Positions 50,683-62,381 of a stretch of 64,000 bases of DNA are shown here, one piece after another. Made by a program: the position numbers and the translations under genes. This DNA comes from Merluccius polli (taxonomy: Eukaryota > Chordata > Actinopteri > Gadiformes > Merlucciidae): contig JAOPHQ010004273.1 of the NCBI GenBank assembly GCA_030340625.1, positions 78,501 to 142,500 on the forward strand, given 5' to 3'. The notes under the pieces were generated by a model. It searched no databases, was not told where the DNA came from, and saw only the letters and a list, made by a program, of their open reading frames with translations. How positions within the stretch are numbered: the first letter of the stretch is position 1; the number at the start of each line of letters is the position of its first letter.

Positions 50683-52162
50683 TGGGGGCAGTCAGTCAGC
50701 TGTGTTGTCATGACAACAGATACCATTACTATTTGAAACAGGAGTTTGTTAGAAGACAGGCGGGTGATCACTGGATTGGACTGAGTGACGGAGACACAGA
50801 GGGGACCTGGAAGTGGGTGGATGGTACCATCATGACTTCAAGGTAAGGCTGGTGACGCTTATTCTGACTTTTCTTTCAGACCGATAACCGACTCGTTAAC
50901 CGGTCATTAACTGTTAACAGATGAGAATAAATGTGCTATAAAAATGGACGAATGTCTGTGACCCATAAAACAATAAAACAGTTTTTTGTATTGGAAAGGA
51001 GGGCTGGCCGAATGCATACTGTCACACTTCAAGCTTCCTGTAATCGTTACGTTTATTGAGGTATATTGGAATAGTTCAACTAAACCTGTTGATGTCCCAG
51101 TTTAGACTGCGGTCCGGCCTCCACTTGGAAAAGCACGGTCAAACTACCACACACGGTGATTTACAGTGCGTAGATACTAGGCTTCACGGTAAGAGCGTGC
51201 AAGCACTGATTTCAAAATAAAAGTGTTCTGCTTAACGTGATAGGATGTGAATGTGCTTTCACATACATCCAATAACTCAGTCAATGAATACATAAACGAT
51301 TAAACAAATTAAATTATTATGTAAGGGATAATCCACGACAAGGTGTGCATGTTATCGAACAATAATCACACCTCTCCAGCCAATCAGAATCGAGTATTCA
51401 CCTGGGCCATGGTATAATATTAAATAATACATACAATGAGTAATAATAATAATAATAATAATAGTAATAATAATAACAATAAAACTACCGCCTGCAAACT
51501 GGTTTTGAAATTTAGGCTCTCATTTCAATTGTGTGAATAATTAGTTAAACTAAATAAATACATTTTCTGATGTGGAATTTCAAAGTTAAAGTCCTCTAAA
51601 GTGTCCTATATAGAAACTGTGTTCCTTCTAAATTCAGATTTAAAAGGAAATAAGAAGTAACAGAGTTTCTATATAGGACACTTTAGAGGGATTTAACTTT
51701 GAAATTCCACATCAGAAAATGTATTCTTTATTATTAAGTTTAACTGATTATTATTATTAATTGTATTTTATTATTTTATTTGTTTGTGTATGTATTTATT
51801 TATTAATTTATGCATTCATTCATTATTGACAGACAGGCTACTGACTGATTTATTGGATGTATGTGAAAGCACATTCACATCCCATCACATTCAGCAGAAC
51901 GTTGCTTTTATTTTGAAATCAGTGCTTGCACGCTCTTACCGTGAAGCTTAGTATCTACGCACTGTAAATCACCGTGACAGTGACAGAGTGGCATCACCTC
52001 AACACTGTGCTGCACTTTCTATTCTTTCTGCTTTTCAGTTTCTGGGTAAGCGGTCAACCAAACGATTATGGTGGAGGACAAGACTGTGTGTCAACACGGG
52101 AGGATGGCTGGAATGATGATCCATGTGCTTATCAATACCACTGGATCTGTGAGAAGGTCTGA
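50467..52162 (+). CDS. C-type lectin domain exons, second copy (gene D, 5' exons not found)
   Basis: Three exons paralogous to the last three of gene C: 50467-50606 (VRPDGWRYFDHRLYYISTT, DDCLGRDADLVVINSREEQ), 50742-50842 (HWIGLSDGDTEGTWKWVDG) and 52039-52162 (GQPNDYGGGQDC, GWNDDPCAYQYHWICEKV, stop). Phases 1-0-2 match gene C. The sugar-contact triplet is QPN in place of QPD, and the protein ends 17 codons earlier than C. The first exon starts 60 bases after a minisatellite remnant. No cytoplasmic, transmembrane or stalk exon was seen between 45,140 and 50,466. It may be an incomplete duplicate, use exons of gene C by alternative splicing, or follow the orphan Ig exon. Polyadenylation signal at 52,355. 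Confidence 0.72.
50619..50680. repeat. (GT)n microsatellite in gene D
   Basis: GT dinucleotides in the intron between lectin exons. The corresponding place in gene C has poly-G (43,494-43,510). Confidence 0.9.
51152..51976. mobile_element. 825-bp fold-back element in the gene D intron
   Basis: The outer arms CACGGTGATTTACAGTGCGT... (51152-51310) and their complement (51,830-51,976) match over about 150 bases. A second inner inverted pair (TCTGATGTGGAATTTCAAAG at 51,567 and complement ending about 51,722) surrounds a 30-base loop region. AAT repeats are at 51,440-51,480. The corresponding intron of gene C is only about 100 bases, so this is a post-duplication insertion. Confidence 0.75.
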
Positions 52163-52354
52163 GTCCTGGATCATCTGGAAGCTGAACTGAACAAAGAGGG
52201 CCTGTTGACTTTGTTTGAGTTCATGTGTTGAGAATTGTTAATCCTTTCTATTTCTGTACAGTATACGATACTACTTAGTATATTTACACTTTAATGATAT
52301 TATTAAGGCTACATGTCCTCTGCTCTGTACTTACTGTTCTTTCACCTGTAAAAT

Positions 52355-52360
52355 CAATAA
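52355..52360 (+). terminator. Candidate polyadenylation signal of gene D
   Basis: AATAAA about 195 bases after the gene D stop, preceded by sequence homologous to gene C 3' flank. Confidence 0.45.
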
Positions 52361-52825
52361 ATTACATCTGATCTTTTCCTTTATTGCGTTTTCATTGCGT
52401 CCTCTCTCGCTACAGATGAATAGATGAATACTACAGTACTATTACAGTACCGCTGTAGTACTGCTACAGTAGTACTACTGTACCGCTACTGCCGTGGAAT
52501 ATATGAACTATACAACACATACAATATATAAGCGTCTATAATATATAGGTAATTAAATAAGCCTCAAAGTCTCTCTGCACCTAGAAATAGTTCCCTTCCT
52601 CTCTCCAAGTGAAAGGTGTTCAGTGAGTGAGCATTCGCATTGAAACTGTAGCCATGAAGTCTGGTACTGAGGCCGACGCCGATCAATTCACTAAGTGTGA
52701 ATTTTCTCTCTCTCTCTGCCAAATGAGGTTTTGAGGTCAGTTGAAGGAGGGTGACACAACAAGGCATCAAGACGGAGGAGGATGCTGAAAGCCATTATGG
52801 AAGAGGAGCCACTGAGAGGGAGAGC

Positions 52826-53202
52826 CAACACTAGTGTTATGAAGGAGAAGGTAGGGCCAAGGTAACACTAGTGTTATGAAGGAGAAGGTAGGCCAAGGTA
52901 ACACTAGCGTTATGAAGGAGAAGGTAGGCCAAGGTAACACTAGTGTTATGAAGGAGAAGGTAGGCCAAGGTAACACTAGTGTTATGAAGGAGAAGGTAGG
53001 CCAAGGTAACACTAGTGTTATTAAGGAGAAGGTAGGGCCAAGGTAACACTAGTGTTATGAAGGAGAAGGTAGGGCCAAGGTAACACTAGCGCTATGAAGG
53101 AGAAGGTAGGCCAAGGTAACACTAGTGTTATGAAGGAGAAGGTAGGCCAAGGTAACACTAGTGTTATGAAGGAGAAGGTAGGCCAAGGTAACACTAGTTT
53201 TA
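52826..53202. repeat. 36-bp minisatellite, about 10 copies
   Basis: The unit is ACTAGTGTTATGAAGGAGAA plus GGTAGGCCAAGGTAAC. Some units carry an extra G (GGGCCAAGG) and GCG/GCT variants. Confidence 0.95.
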
Positions 53203-53631
53203 TAACCCAGGTAATTCACACAGCAAAAAGGAAGAGACTGAGACACTAACATGAACTTGACTCCGAACTTTACTGTTCTTCTTCTCACATCGTTTCTTTT
53301 TCCAACATGCAGTACAACATACTGTGGTCTACAGCGACCTCTAGTGAGCAAACAGTATCTGAATACACAACATATTTCCCCTTTGTTTAGGAAGCTTACC
53401 AGGTAAAATAAAGATAAATATACAGTCTCTAAAATAACTTAAGACCTCGACTGTAATCTAATGCATACTTAAAGGTCTTCCTTATCTCACATAGCATTAA
53501 CTTAACTTGTCACAAACTGAAGTAAGCAAAACAAGTTTACAAGGCATTGGCACCTGTCTCTATAGAGTAACTTAACCAAACCACTTTCACTTTATAGTTC
53601 ATTTTGTCATGTTCAGATATGATACACAGTC

Positions 53632-56600
53632 CGGTCCAGGGGGGGTTCACATCCCGGTCCGGTGCAGGTGGGTTTGGACCACATCCCGGTCCGGTCCACG
53701 GTGGGTTCACATCCCGGTCCAGGTGGGTTCACATACCGGTCCGATCAAGGGCGGGGGGTTCACATCCAGGTGGGTTCACATCCCAGTCCGATCCAGGTGG
53801 GTTGACATCCCGGTCCGATCCAGGTGGGTTGACATCCTGGTCCGATCCAGGGGGGGGCCACATCCAGGTGGGTTCACATCCAGGGTGGGTTCACATCCAA
53901 GTCCGGTCCAGGGTGGGTTCACATCCCGGTCAGGTCCAGGTGGCTTCACATTCCGGTCCGGTCTGGTCCAGGGGGGGTTCACATCCAGGTGGGTTCACAT
54001 CCAGGGTGGGTTCACATCCAAGTCCGGTCCCGGGTGGGTTCACATCCTGGTCCGGTCCGGTGGGTTCACATTCCGGTCCGGTCCAGGTGGGTTCACATTC
54101 CGGTCCGGTCCAGGTGGGTTCACATCCCGGTCCGATCCAGGGGGGCGGGGGTTCACATCCAGGTGGGTTCACATCCTGGTCCGGTCACATCCTGGTCCGG
54201 TCCAGGGGGGGTTCACATCCAGGTGGGTTCACATCCAGGGTGGGTTCACATCCAAGTCTGGTCCAGGGTGGGTTCACATCCCGGTCCGGTCCAGGTGGGT
54301 TCACATTCCGGTCCGGTCCAGGTGGGGTTCACATCCAGGTGGGTTCACATCCAAGTCCGGTCCAAGATGGGTTCACATCCCGGTCCGGTGGGTTCACATT
54401 CCGGTCCGGTCCAGGTGGGTTCACATTCCGGTCCGGTCCAGGTGGGTTCACATCCAGGTGGGTTCACATCCCGGTCCGATCCAGGAGGGGTTCACATCCA
54501 GGGGGGCGGGGGTTCACATCCAGGTGGATTCACATCCCGGTCCGCTCTAGGGGGTTCACATTCCGGTCGAGTCCAGGTGGGTTCACATTCCGGTCCAGTC
54601 CAGGTGGGTTCACATCCAGGTGGGTTCACATCCCGGTCCGATCCAGGAGGGGTTCACATCCAGGGGGGCGGGGGTTCACATCCCGGACGGGAACAGCTGG
54701 ATTCACACCCCAGTCCGGTCCAGGTGGGTTCACACCCCGGTCCGGTCCAGGGGGGGGGGGGGGGGGGGGGGGGTTCACATCCTGGTCCGGTCCAGGTGGG
54801 TTCACATCAAGGGTGGGTTCCCATCCCGGTCCGATCATCCCAGTCCGGTCCAGGGGGGGTTCACATCCCGGTCCGGTGCAGATGGTTTTGGACCACATGC
54901 CGGTCGGGTCCGGGTTCACATCCCGGTCCGATCCAGGGGGGGGTTCACATCCAGGTGGGTTCACATCCCGGTCCTTTTCCAGGGTGGGTTCACATCCCAG
55001 TCCGATCCAGGTGGGTTCACATCCCGGTCCGATCCCGGGGGGGGGGGTTCATATCGAGGTGGGTTCAAATCCAGGGTGGGTTCACATCCCGGTCCGGTCC
55101 AGGTGGGTTCACATTCCAGTCCAGGTGGGTTCACATCCAGGTGGGTTCACACCCCGGTCCAGTCCAGGGTGGGTTCACATCCCGGTCCGAACCAGGGTTG
55201 GTTCACATCCCGGTCCAGGGTGGGTTCACATCCAGGGGGGGGGGGGTTCACATCCCGGTCTGATCAAGGGTGAGTTCCCATCCCGGTCCAATCCAGGGTG
55301 GGTTCACATCCAGGTCCGATCCAGGGTGGGTTCACATCCCGGTCCGGTCCAGGTGGGTTCACATTCCGGTCCGGTCCAGGTGGGTTCACATCCAGGTGGG
55401 TTCACACCCCGGTCCGGTCCAGGGTGGGTTAACATCCCGGTCCGATCCAGGGTGGGTTCACATCCCGGTCCGATCCAGGGTGGGTTCACATCCCTGTCCG
55501 ATCCAGGGTGGACTCACATCCCGGTCCGGTCCAGGTGAGTTAACATCCCGGTCCGGTCCAGGGTGGGTTCACACCCCAGTCCGGTCCAGGTGGGTTCACA
55601 CCCCGGTCCGGTCCGGGGGGGGGGGGGGGGGGGGGTTCACATCCTGGTCCGGTCCAGGTGGGTTCACATCAAGGGTGGGTTCCCATCCCGGTCCGATCAT
55701 CCCAGTCCGGTCCAGGGGGGGTTCACATCCCGGTCCGGTGCAGATGGTTTTGGATCACATGCCGGTCGGGTCCGGGTTCACATCCCGGTCCTTTTCCAGG
55801 GTGGGTTCACATCCCAGTCCGATCCAGGTGGGTTCACATCCCGGTCCGATCCCGGGGGGGTTCACATCCCGGTCCGATCCAGGGTGGGTTCACATCCCTG
55901 TCCGATCCAGGGTGGACTCACATCCCGGTCCGGTCCAGGTGAGTTAACATCCCGGTCTGGTCCAGGGTGGGTTCACACCCCAGTCCTGTCCAGGTGGGTT
56001 CACACCCCGGTCCGGTCCAGGGGGGGGGGGGGGGGGGGGTTCACATCCTGGTCCGGTCCAGGTGGGTTCACATCAAGGGTGGGTTCCCATCCCGGTCCGA
56101 TCATCCCAGTCCGGTCCAGGGGGGGTTCACATCCCGGTCCGGTGCAGATGGTTTTGGACCACATGCCGGTCGGGTCCGGGTTCACATCCCGGTCCAGGTG
56201 GGTTCACATCCCGGTCCGATCCAGGGGGGGGTTCACATCCAGGTGGGTTCACATCCCGGTCCTTTTCCAGGGTGGGTTCACATCCCAGTCCGATCCAGGT
56301 GGGTTCACATCCAGGTCCGATCCAGGGTGGGTTCACATCCCGGTCCGGTCCAGGTGGGTTCACATTCCGGTCCGGTCCAGGTGGGTTCACATCCAGGTGG
56401 GTTCACACCCCGGTCCGGTCCAGGGTGGGTTAACATCCCGGTCCGATCCAGGGTGGGTTCACATCCCGGTCCGATCCAGGGTGGGTTCACATCCCTGTCC
56501 GATCCAGGGTGGACTCACATCCCGGTCCGGTCCAGGTTAGTTAACATCCCGGTCTGGTCCAGGGTGGGTTCACACCCCAGTCCGGTCCAGGTGGGTTCAC

Positions 56601-58190
56601 ACCCCGGTCCGGTCCGGGGGGGGGGGGGGGGGGGGGGGGGTTCACATCCTGGTCCGGTCCAGGTGGGTTCACATCAAGGGTGGGTTCCCCATCCCGGTCC
56701 GATCATCCCAGTCCGGTCCAGGGGGGGTTCACATCCCGGTCCGGTGCAGATGGTTTTGGATCACATGCCGGTCGGGTCCGGGTTCACATCCCGGTCCGAT
56801 CCAGGGGGAGGTTCACATCCAGGTGGGTTCACATCCCGGTCCTTTTCCAGGGTGGGTTCACATCCCAGTCCGATCCAGGTGGGTTCACATCCCGGTCCGA
56901 TCCCGGGGGGGTTCACATCCCGGTCCGATCCAGGGTGGGTTCACATCCCTGTCCGATCCAGGGTGGACTCACATCCCGGTCCGGTCCAGGTGAGTTAACA
57001 TCCCGGTCTGGTCCAGGGTGGGTTCACACCCCAGTCCGGTCCAGGTGGGTTCACACCCCGGTCCGGTCCAGGGGGGGGGGGGGGGGGGGTTCACATCCTG
57101 GTCCGGTCCAGGTGGGTTCACATCAAGGGTGGGTTCCCATCCCGGTCCGATCATCCCAGTCCGGTCCAGGGGGGGTTCACATCCCGGTCCGGTGCAGATG
57201 GTTTTGGATCACATGCCGGTCGGGTCCGGGTTCACATCCCGGTCCAAGTGGGTTCACATCCCGGTCCGATCCAGGGGGGGGTTCACATCCAGGTGGGTTC
57301 ACATCCCAGTCTTTTTCCAGGGTGGGTTCACATCCCAGTCCGATCCAGGTGGGTTCACATCCCGGTCCGGTCCAGCTGGGTTCACATTCCAGTCCAGGTG
57401 GGTTCACATCCAGGTGGGTTCACACCCCGGTCCGATCCAGGGTGGGTTCACATCCCGGTCCGATCCAGGGTGGACTCACATCCCGGTCCGGTCCAGGTGA
57501 GTTAACACCCCGGTCCGGTCCAGGGTGGGTTCACATCCCGGTCCGATCCAGGGTGGACTCACATCCCTGTCCGATCCAGGGTGGACTCACATCCCGGTCC
57601 GGTCCAGGTGAGTTAACATCAAGGGTGGGTTCCCATCCCGGTCCGATCATCCCAGTCCGGTCCAGGGGGGGTTCACATCCCGGTCCGGTGGCGATGGTTT
57701 TGGATCACATGCCGGTCGGGTCCGGGTTCACATCCCGGTCCAGGTGGGTTCACATCCCGGTCCGATCCAGGGGGGGGGGTTCACATCCAGGTGGGTTCAC
57801 ATCCCGGTCCTTTTCCAGGGTGGGTTCACATCCCAGTCCGATCCAGGTGGGTTCACATCCCGGTCCGGTCCAGGTGGGTTCACATTCCAGTCCAGGTGGG
57901 TTCACATCCAGGTGGGTTCACACCCCGGTCCGATCCAGGGTGGGTTCACATCCCGGTCCGATCCAGGGTGGACTCACATCCCGGTCCGGTCCAGGTGAGT
58001 TAACACCCCGGTCCGGTCCAGGGTGGGTTCACATCCTGGTCCGATCCAGGGTGGGTTCACATCCCGGTCCGATCCAGGGTGGGTTCACATCCCTGTCCGA
58101 TCCAGGGTGGACTCACATCCCGGTCCGGTCCAGGTGAGTTAATATCCCAGTCCGGTCCAGGTGGGTACACATCCCAGTCCGGTCCAGGTG
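53632..58190. repeat. 4.6 kb G-rich ~27-bp VNTR with higher-order structure
   Basis: Basic unit GGTGGGTTCACATCCCGGTC plus CGGTCCA, with GATCC variants and shortened forms. Marker units (GATGGTTTTGGA(C/T)CACATGCC) at about 54,886, 55,743, 56,147, 56,749, 57,197 and 57,701 show blocks of roughly 400-860 bases duplicated as a whole. Runs of 14 to 25 G occur at about 54,749, 55,616, 56,022, 56,617 and 57,071. Long open frames of HIPVRSRW/GFTSRSGP-type repeats arise from the repeat and are not accepted as genes. Confidence 0.95.
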
Positions 58191-58299
58191 GCTGACGGCG
58201 CCACCGTGTGGCCGCGCCGCTCCAGACAGGCAGTGTTGTCCGTTGCCAAGCTCAGTGTCTTCATTACCGCTGGGTTACCGGGTCCTGGAAGGGCCGACA

Positions 58300-58391
58300 T
58301 GTCCGGGACCAGACCAGAACCCGCACCGCTGGACGTCGTCCACCAAAACGCGGTTCAGGTGGAAACCATCAGGAAGGAAAACGAAAAATAA
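58300..58391 (+). other. Unrecognised short open segment
   Basis: ATGTCCGGGACC at 58,300 opens about 30 codons (MSGTRPEPAPLDVVHQNAVQ, then VETIRKENEK) before a stop at 58,389. Composition looks coding-like (GC-rich, no repeat), unlike the VNTR upstream. It could be a first exon or an exon fragment. No family was recognised. Confidence 0.25.
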
Positions 58392-58824
58392 TGCACAACG
58401 CCGGACTAAGAATGGTTTAGCTCCACAAAGTGCATTATTATACAGCACACCGAGGAGCGGATTACCCCATTTATACCATGGCAACTTTGGTTGTGTTCCC
58501 TGAAACACAAATGGTCCGACCAGACAAATAAATGGGTCTCACTAACGCCTGGAACACAGTTAACATGGGCTTCATATGAAATGAAAACGTTACCTTTATC
58601 TATTTACTCCCGTAAAAATAGAGGCAACCAACGGAAAAGGACAGCCCTTCAGGGTTTACTCCTTACGTAAAAGCACGGCTTGGGTCATCACCGTTTTAAA
58701 CCTAATGTGCAACTCCCATCAGCTGGCCAATGTTCTGTTACCTAAAATAACCCTTTTAACTCATTGCTTTTTTTCAGCGAATATCTAGGTTGCAACAAGA
58801 TTGAGCTAACGAAGCATTTGTATA

Positions 58825-60044
58825 CACTCACCGGCCACTTTATTAGGTACACCTGTCCAACTGCTCGTTAACGCAAATTTCTAATCAGCCAATCACATGG
58901 CAGCAACTCAATGCATTTAGGCATGTAGACATGGTCAGGACGATCTGCTGCAGTTCAAACCGAGCATCAGAATGGGGAAGAAAGGTGATTTAAGTGACTT
59001 TGAACGTGGCATGGTTGTTGGTGCCAGACGGGCTGGTCTGAGTATTTCAGAGACTGCTGATCTACTGGGATTTTCACGCACAACCATCTCTAGGGTTTAC
59101 AGAGAATGGTCCGAAATAGAGAAAATATCCAGTGAGCGGCAGTTCTGTGGGCGCAAATGCCTTGTTGATGCTAGAGGTCAGAGGAGAATGGCCAGACTGG
59201 TTCGAGCTGATAGAAAGGCAACTGTAACTCAAATAACCACTCGTTACAACAGAGGTATGCAGAAGAGCATCTCTGAACGCACAACACGTCGAACCTTGAG
59301 GCGGATGGGCTACAGCAGCAGAAGACCACACCGGGTGCCACTCCTGTCAGCTAAGAACAGGAAACTGAGGCTACAATTCGCACAGGCTTACCAAAATTGG
59401 ACAATCGAAGATTGGAAAAACGTTGCCTGGTCTGATGAGTCTCGATTTCTGCTGTGACATTCGGATGGTAGGGTCAGAATTTGGCGTCAACAACATGAAA
59501 GCATGGATCCATCCTGCCTTGTATCAACGGTTCAGGCTGGTGGTGGTGGTGTAATGGTGTGGGGGATATTTTCCTGGCACACTTTGGGCTTATTAGTACC
59601 AATTGAGCATCGTGTCAAAGCCACAGACTACCTGAGTATTGTTGCTGACCATGTCCATCCCTTTATGACCACAGTGTACCCATCTTCTGATGGCTACTTC
59701 CAGCAGGATAACGCGCCATGTCATAAAGCGCGAATCATCTCAGACTGGTTTCTTGAACATGACAATGAGTTCACTGTACTCAAATGGCCTCCACAGTCAC
59801 CAGATCTCAATCCAATAGAGCACCTTTGGGATGTGGTGGAACGGGAGATTCGCATCATGGATGTGCAGCCGACAAATCTGCAGCAACTGCGTGATGCTAT
59901 CATGTCAATATGGACCAAACTCTCTGAGGAATGTTTCCAGTACCTTGTTGAATCTGTGCCACGAAGGATTAAGGCAGTTCTGAAGGCAAAAGGGGGTCCA
60001 ACCCGGTACTAGCAAGGTGTACCTAATAAAGTGGCCGGTGAGTG
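58825..60044 (+). mobile_element. Tc1-like transposon, 1.22 kb
   Basis: Terminal inverted repeats CACTCACCGGCCACTTTATT(AGGTACACCT) and its complement, flanked by TA on both sides (58,823-58,824 and 60,045-60,046). Full-length for the Tc1 family, with one transposase gene inside. Confidence 0.93.
58972..60012 (+). pseudogene. Tc1 transposase with a single in-frame stop
   Basis: One frame of 346 codons from MGKKGDLSDFERGMVVGARR to GGPTRY, broken only by TGA at 59455-59457 (codon 162). The N-terminus holds the paired helix-turn-helix DNA-binding domains (SISETADLLGFSRTTISRV, about residues 23-41). The catalytic triad is visible as WSDESRF (about residue 155), QQDNAPCH (about 246) and PDLNPIEHLWD (about 281), giving DD34E. 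The stop replaces a codon before HSDGRVRIW, where CGA-to-TGA at a CpG is the simplest explanation. No frameshift was seen. Confidence 0.9.
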
Positions 60045-60049
60045 TATAT

Positions 60050-61090
60050 GTGCAGTATGTATTACTTTCTCAGTCTAAAAAGAAGTCCGGCTGGCGGGAC
60101 TCTGATGGGGCTACCTTAAGCTTTTCCATTGCCAGGTTGTTACCAAGATACTATTTACTGGAGTGGCAAGGTAACGCTTTTATTTCCTGACTCATGTTAA
60201 CTGGTGTCTGAATGATTGTGTAAAACACACAAAAATTACAATACAGTTAACCAATGTATAACATCACACTTAGCAATTAGGTACCTAACAAACAATCAAT
60301 ATTAGTACTCTAACCAAGGAGGTGAGGGGTAGGCCTACCACTGCTGAAATTATAGAGTACTACATAACACAGGAAAATCCATTTAACAATTATAACAGAA
60401 GAAATTCAACATTCTAAATTAGGTTATAAGGATTCTTGCATTTCCCTAAGAGCTACAATTAACAAATCATGTGCACTGCGCACTTACACACAATATTATA
60501 TCTGTAGTCTCAAGGCAAACAGACAAGATGACGATTATAGCATTTACCAATCTATTCTGGTCAAACATTTAATCACATCCAATCTACAAATAACCATTAA
60601 AGTACCGCAACATATGAAGAAAGCATTAAACTCACTTTCACACACAACCATAGGGTTTTATCTGAATCACAGGGACAGAGGGCCCTCACATGCTGCTTCC
60701 TGTTGCTGCCAGGGCCAGAACAAAGGAAATGGGCGGGACATATAGAGTAGACCCTTGATTAGGAGTGGGTGGAGTCAGGTGAGAATGGGTGGATCCATGC
60801 CATGGAAGTAGGTGGAGGGTTACTGAATAGTATGGCTCTATTCTACAAACACCCTTATATTTCAGAATTCGTGGAGGCAAACGATTGTGCATTATTTTTC
60901 GATAACAGGATTATGCCTGGCATAGAATATGCTATGTATTGCATTTAGCTTGATATTGTACATTTTAAGGTAAAGCCAGTAGTCGAGGGAATCAACCATC
61001 TTGTCAGCATTACTTTCCATTGAAATAATACTATTACTAACTATTATTAGTTAGGGAGTTAGGGAAGATAGCGCCGGAGAGAAAAAAGCA
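60050..61090. other. No gene seen
   Basis: AT-rich single-copy-looking sequence with only short frames on both strands. No tandem repeat or transposon end was recognised. Confidence 0.5.
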
Positions 61091-61095
61091 CCAAC

Positions 61096-61185
61096 CTTTT
61101 TGCCAAACTTCCTCTGCTCCCGGAGCTTCTTGGCCTTCTCCGACTTCTCCATGATGGCTTGTTTTGAAATTAGTTTCTTTCTGAT
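61096..61185 (-). pseudogene. ebna1bp2: Isolated EBNA1BP2 (EBP2) exon
   Basis: On the minus strand, acceptor TTGTTTAG precedes 30 codons, IRKKLISKQAIMEKSEKAKK then LREQRKFGKK, followed by donor GTTGGT. Human EBP2 has KIRQKLQTKQAAMERSEKAK and a following LRALRKYGKK, a clear match in the middle of the protein. The frame and splice sites are intact, but neither the preceding exon (YRQAQ region) nor the following one was found within reach. Its order relative to the N-terminal exon relic at 30-32 kb is the reverse of a working gene. Confidence 0.68.
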
Positions 61186-62380
61186 CTAAACAAAATGCCA
61201 ATTTTGCCTTGTCAATGCCAAGGTAGGCATCGACAGTGACCGCACCAGTGAGTGAAAGCTATAGCTGAACGAGAGGATATCTGACCAACCCCACGGCAGA
61301 TAATTCTGAATCAGATTCAAATCTGAAGGTTATTTAGATCTTTTTAAAGGCGGACAGTGTTTGAATGCCCAGATCAATTAAAAAATAATAGCAAAAACTG
61401 ACAACAATAACCACATCTTATATTGGATGATTTTTACATCACTGGCGAGAAAATTCCAAGGATGCGTCAAGCTTCATGTTTTTCCCCACTCAGGACATGC
61501 TCTCCATGTGGCACGCCCCGGTCCTGACTCTAATTTTAAAATCACATTACGCTAGGGCTGGACAATATGGCCAAAATCTAGATCACCATTAGGTTTGTGC
61601 AGCGGATGGGACCTACGTCCGCCTAGTAGGGGTAAATATCTCCTCCCTGAAAGGCTGGAAATCAGAGGATCTAAGTCCCTAACCCCCGGGCCTACTAGTC
61701 TCAGCCTACTCTGCTTGCTTAGTTTGAATACAATGCTTAGGCTTTAGGATTTAGACCCGTCACGGTGAAGACCTAAAGGACCGTATACCAGGAGGTGTCT
61801 GTATGTGACCTACCTGTATTCCCCCTAACCATTATACTCTACAGCCAGAGGATGAGACTCCCCTACTTCACGAAAGATAGTAAATAAAGTATTAAAGCAA
61901 TCATTTTAAATGTGGAAATGTATAATTATTTATTTATACTAATTAGGAAAAGGAAGCAATGAAAAATAAAACAATAAAAAGGTAAAGAATTTAAGAATAT
62001 TCTTCTAATCACACTATATACCAATAATAACAGCATACATATAAATACAGTTCAACCGTAACTGTCAACACCGGTAACACACACGAATAAAACACTCAAT
62101 ATCACAAAACCACTGAATGTCCGCCCTCAGTTCAATGGTCCTGGACTGCCCACGGGGGTGCCGACCGTTCACCGAACGAACATGACCCTCACCAGCGCGT
62201 TGCTGTCCATACACAATGGCGGAGTCACGTGTGGCAGGTAACTACTCACCAACCGCACTGTAGCAATGGCGTGCCGACGGACGCCGACACGACGCCGGAT
62301 GGCCTCCCAGGGCTGACGGCGTGGAGTCCTCCGTTCTTCTACACGACACTCCAACCGCAACTCCTCCGCAGCGACAACCA
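61186..62380. other. No gene seen
   Basis: Contains a GGCTGGACAATATGGCC motif (about 61,556) reminiscent of DNA-transposon ends and an AATAAA-rich stretch near 61,880-61,980. No convincing coding region. Confidence 0.4.
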
Positions 62381-62381
62381 A

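Noticed and set aside
53604..58137. Several 200-640 codon frames of GGFTSRSGP/VHIPVRSR repeats, resembling a structural protein.
   Set aside because: All frames of the G-rich VNTR are open, and poly-G length changes between blocks would break any real frame.
30073..61185. A functional EBNA1BP2 gene spanning 30-61 kb.
   Set aside because: The exon order is reversed for the minus strand, one exon is frameshifted and interrupted, and the remaining exons are missing.
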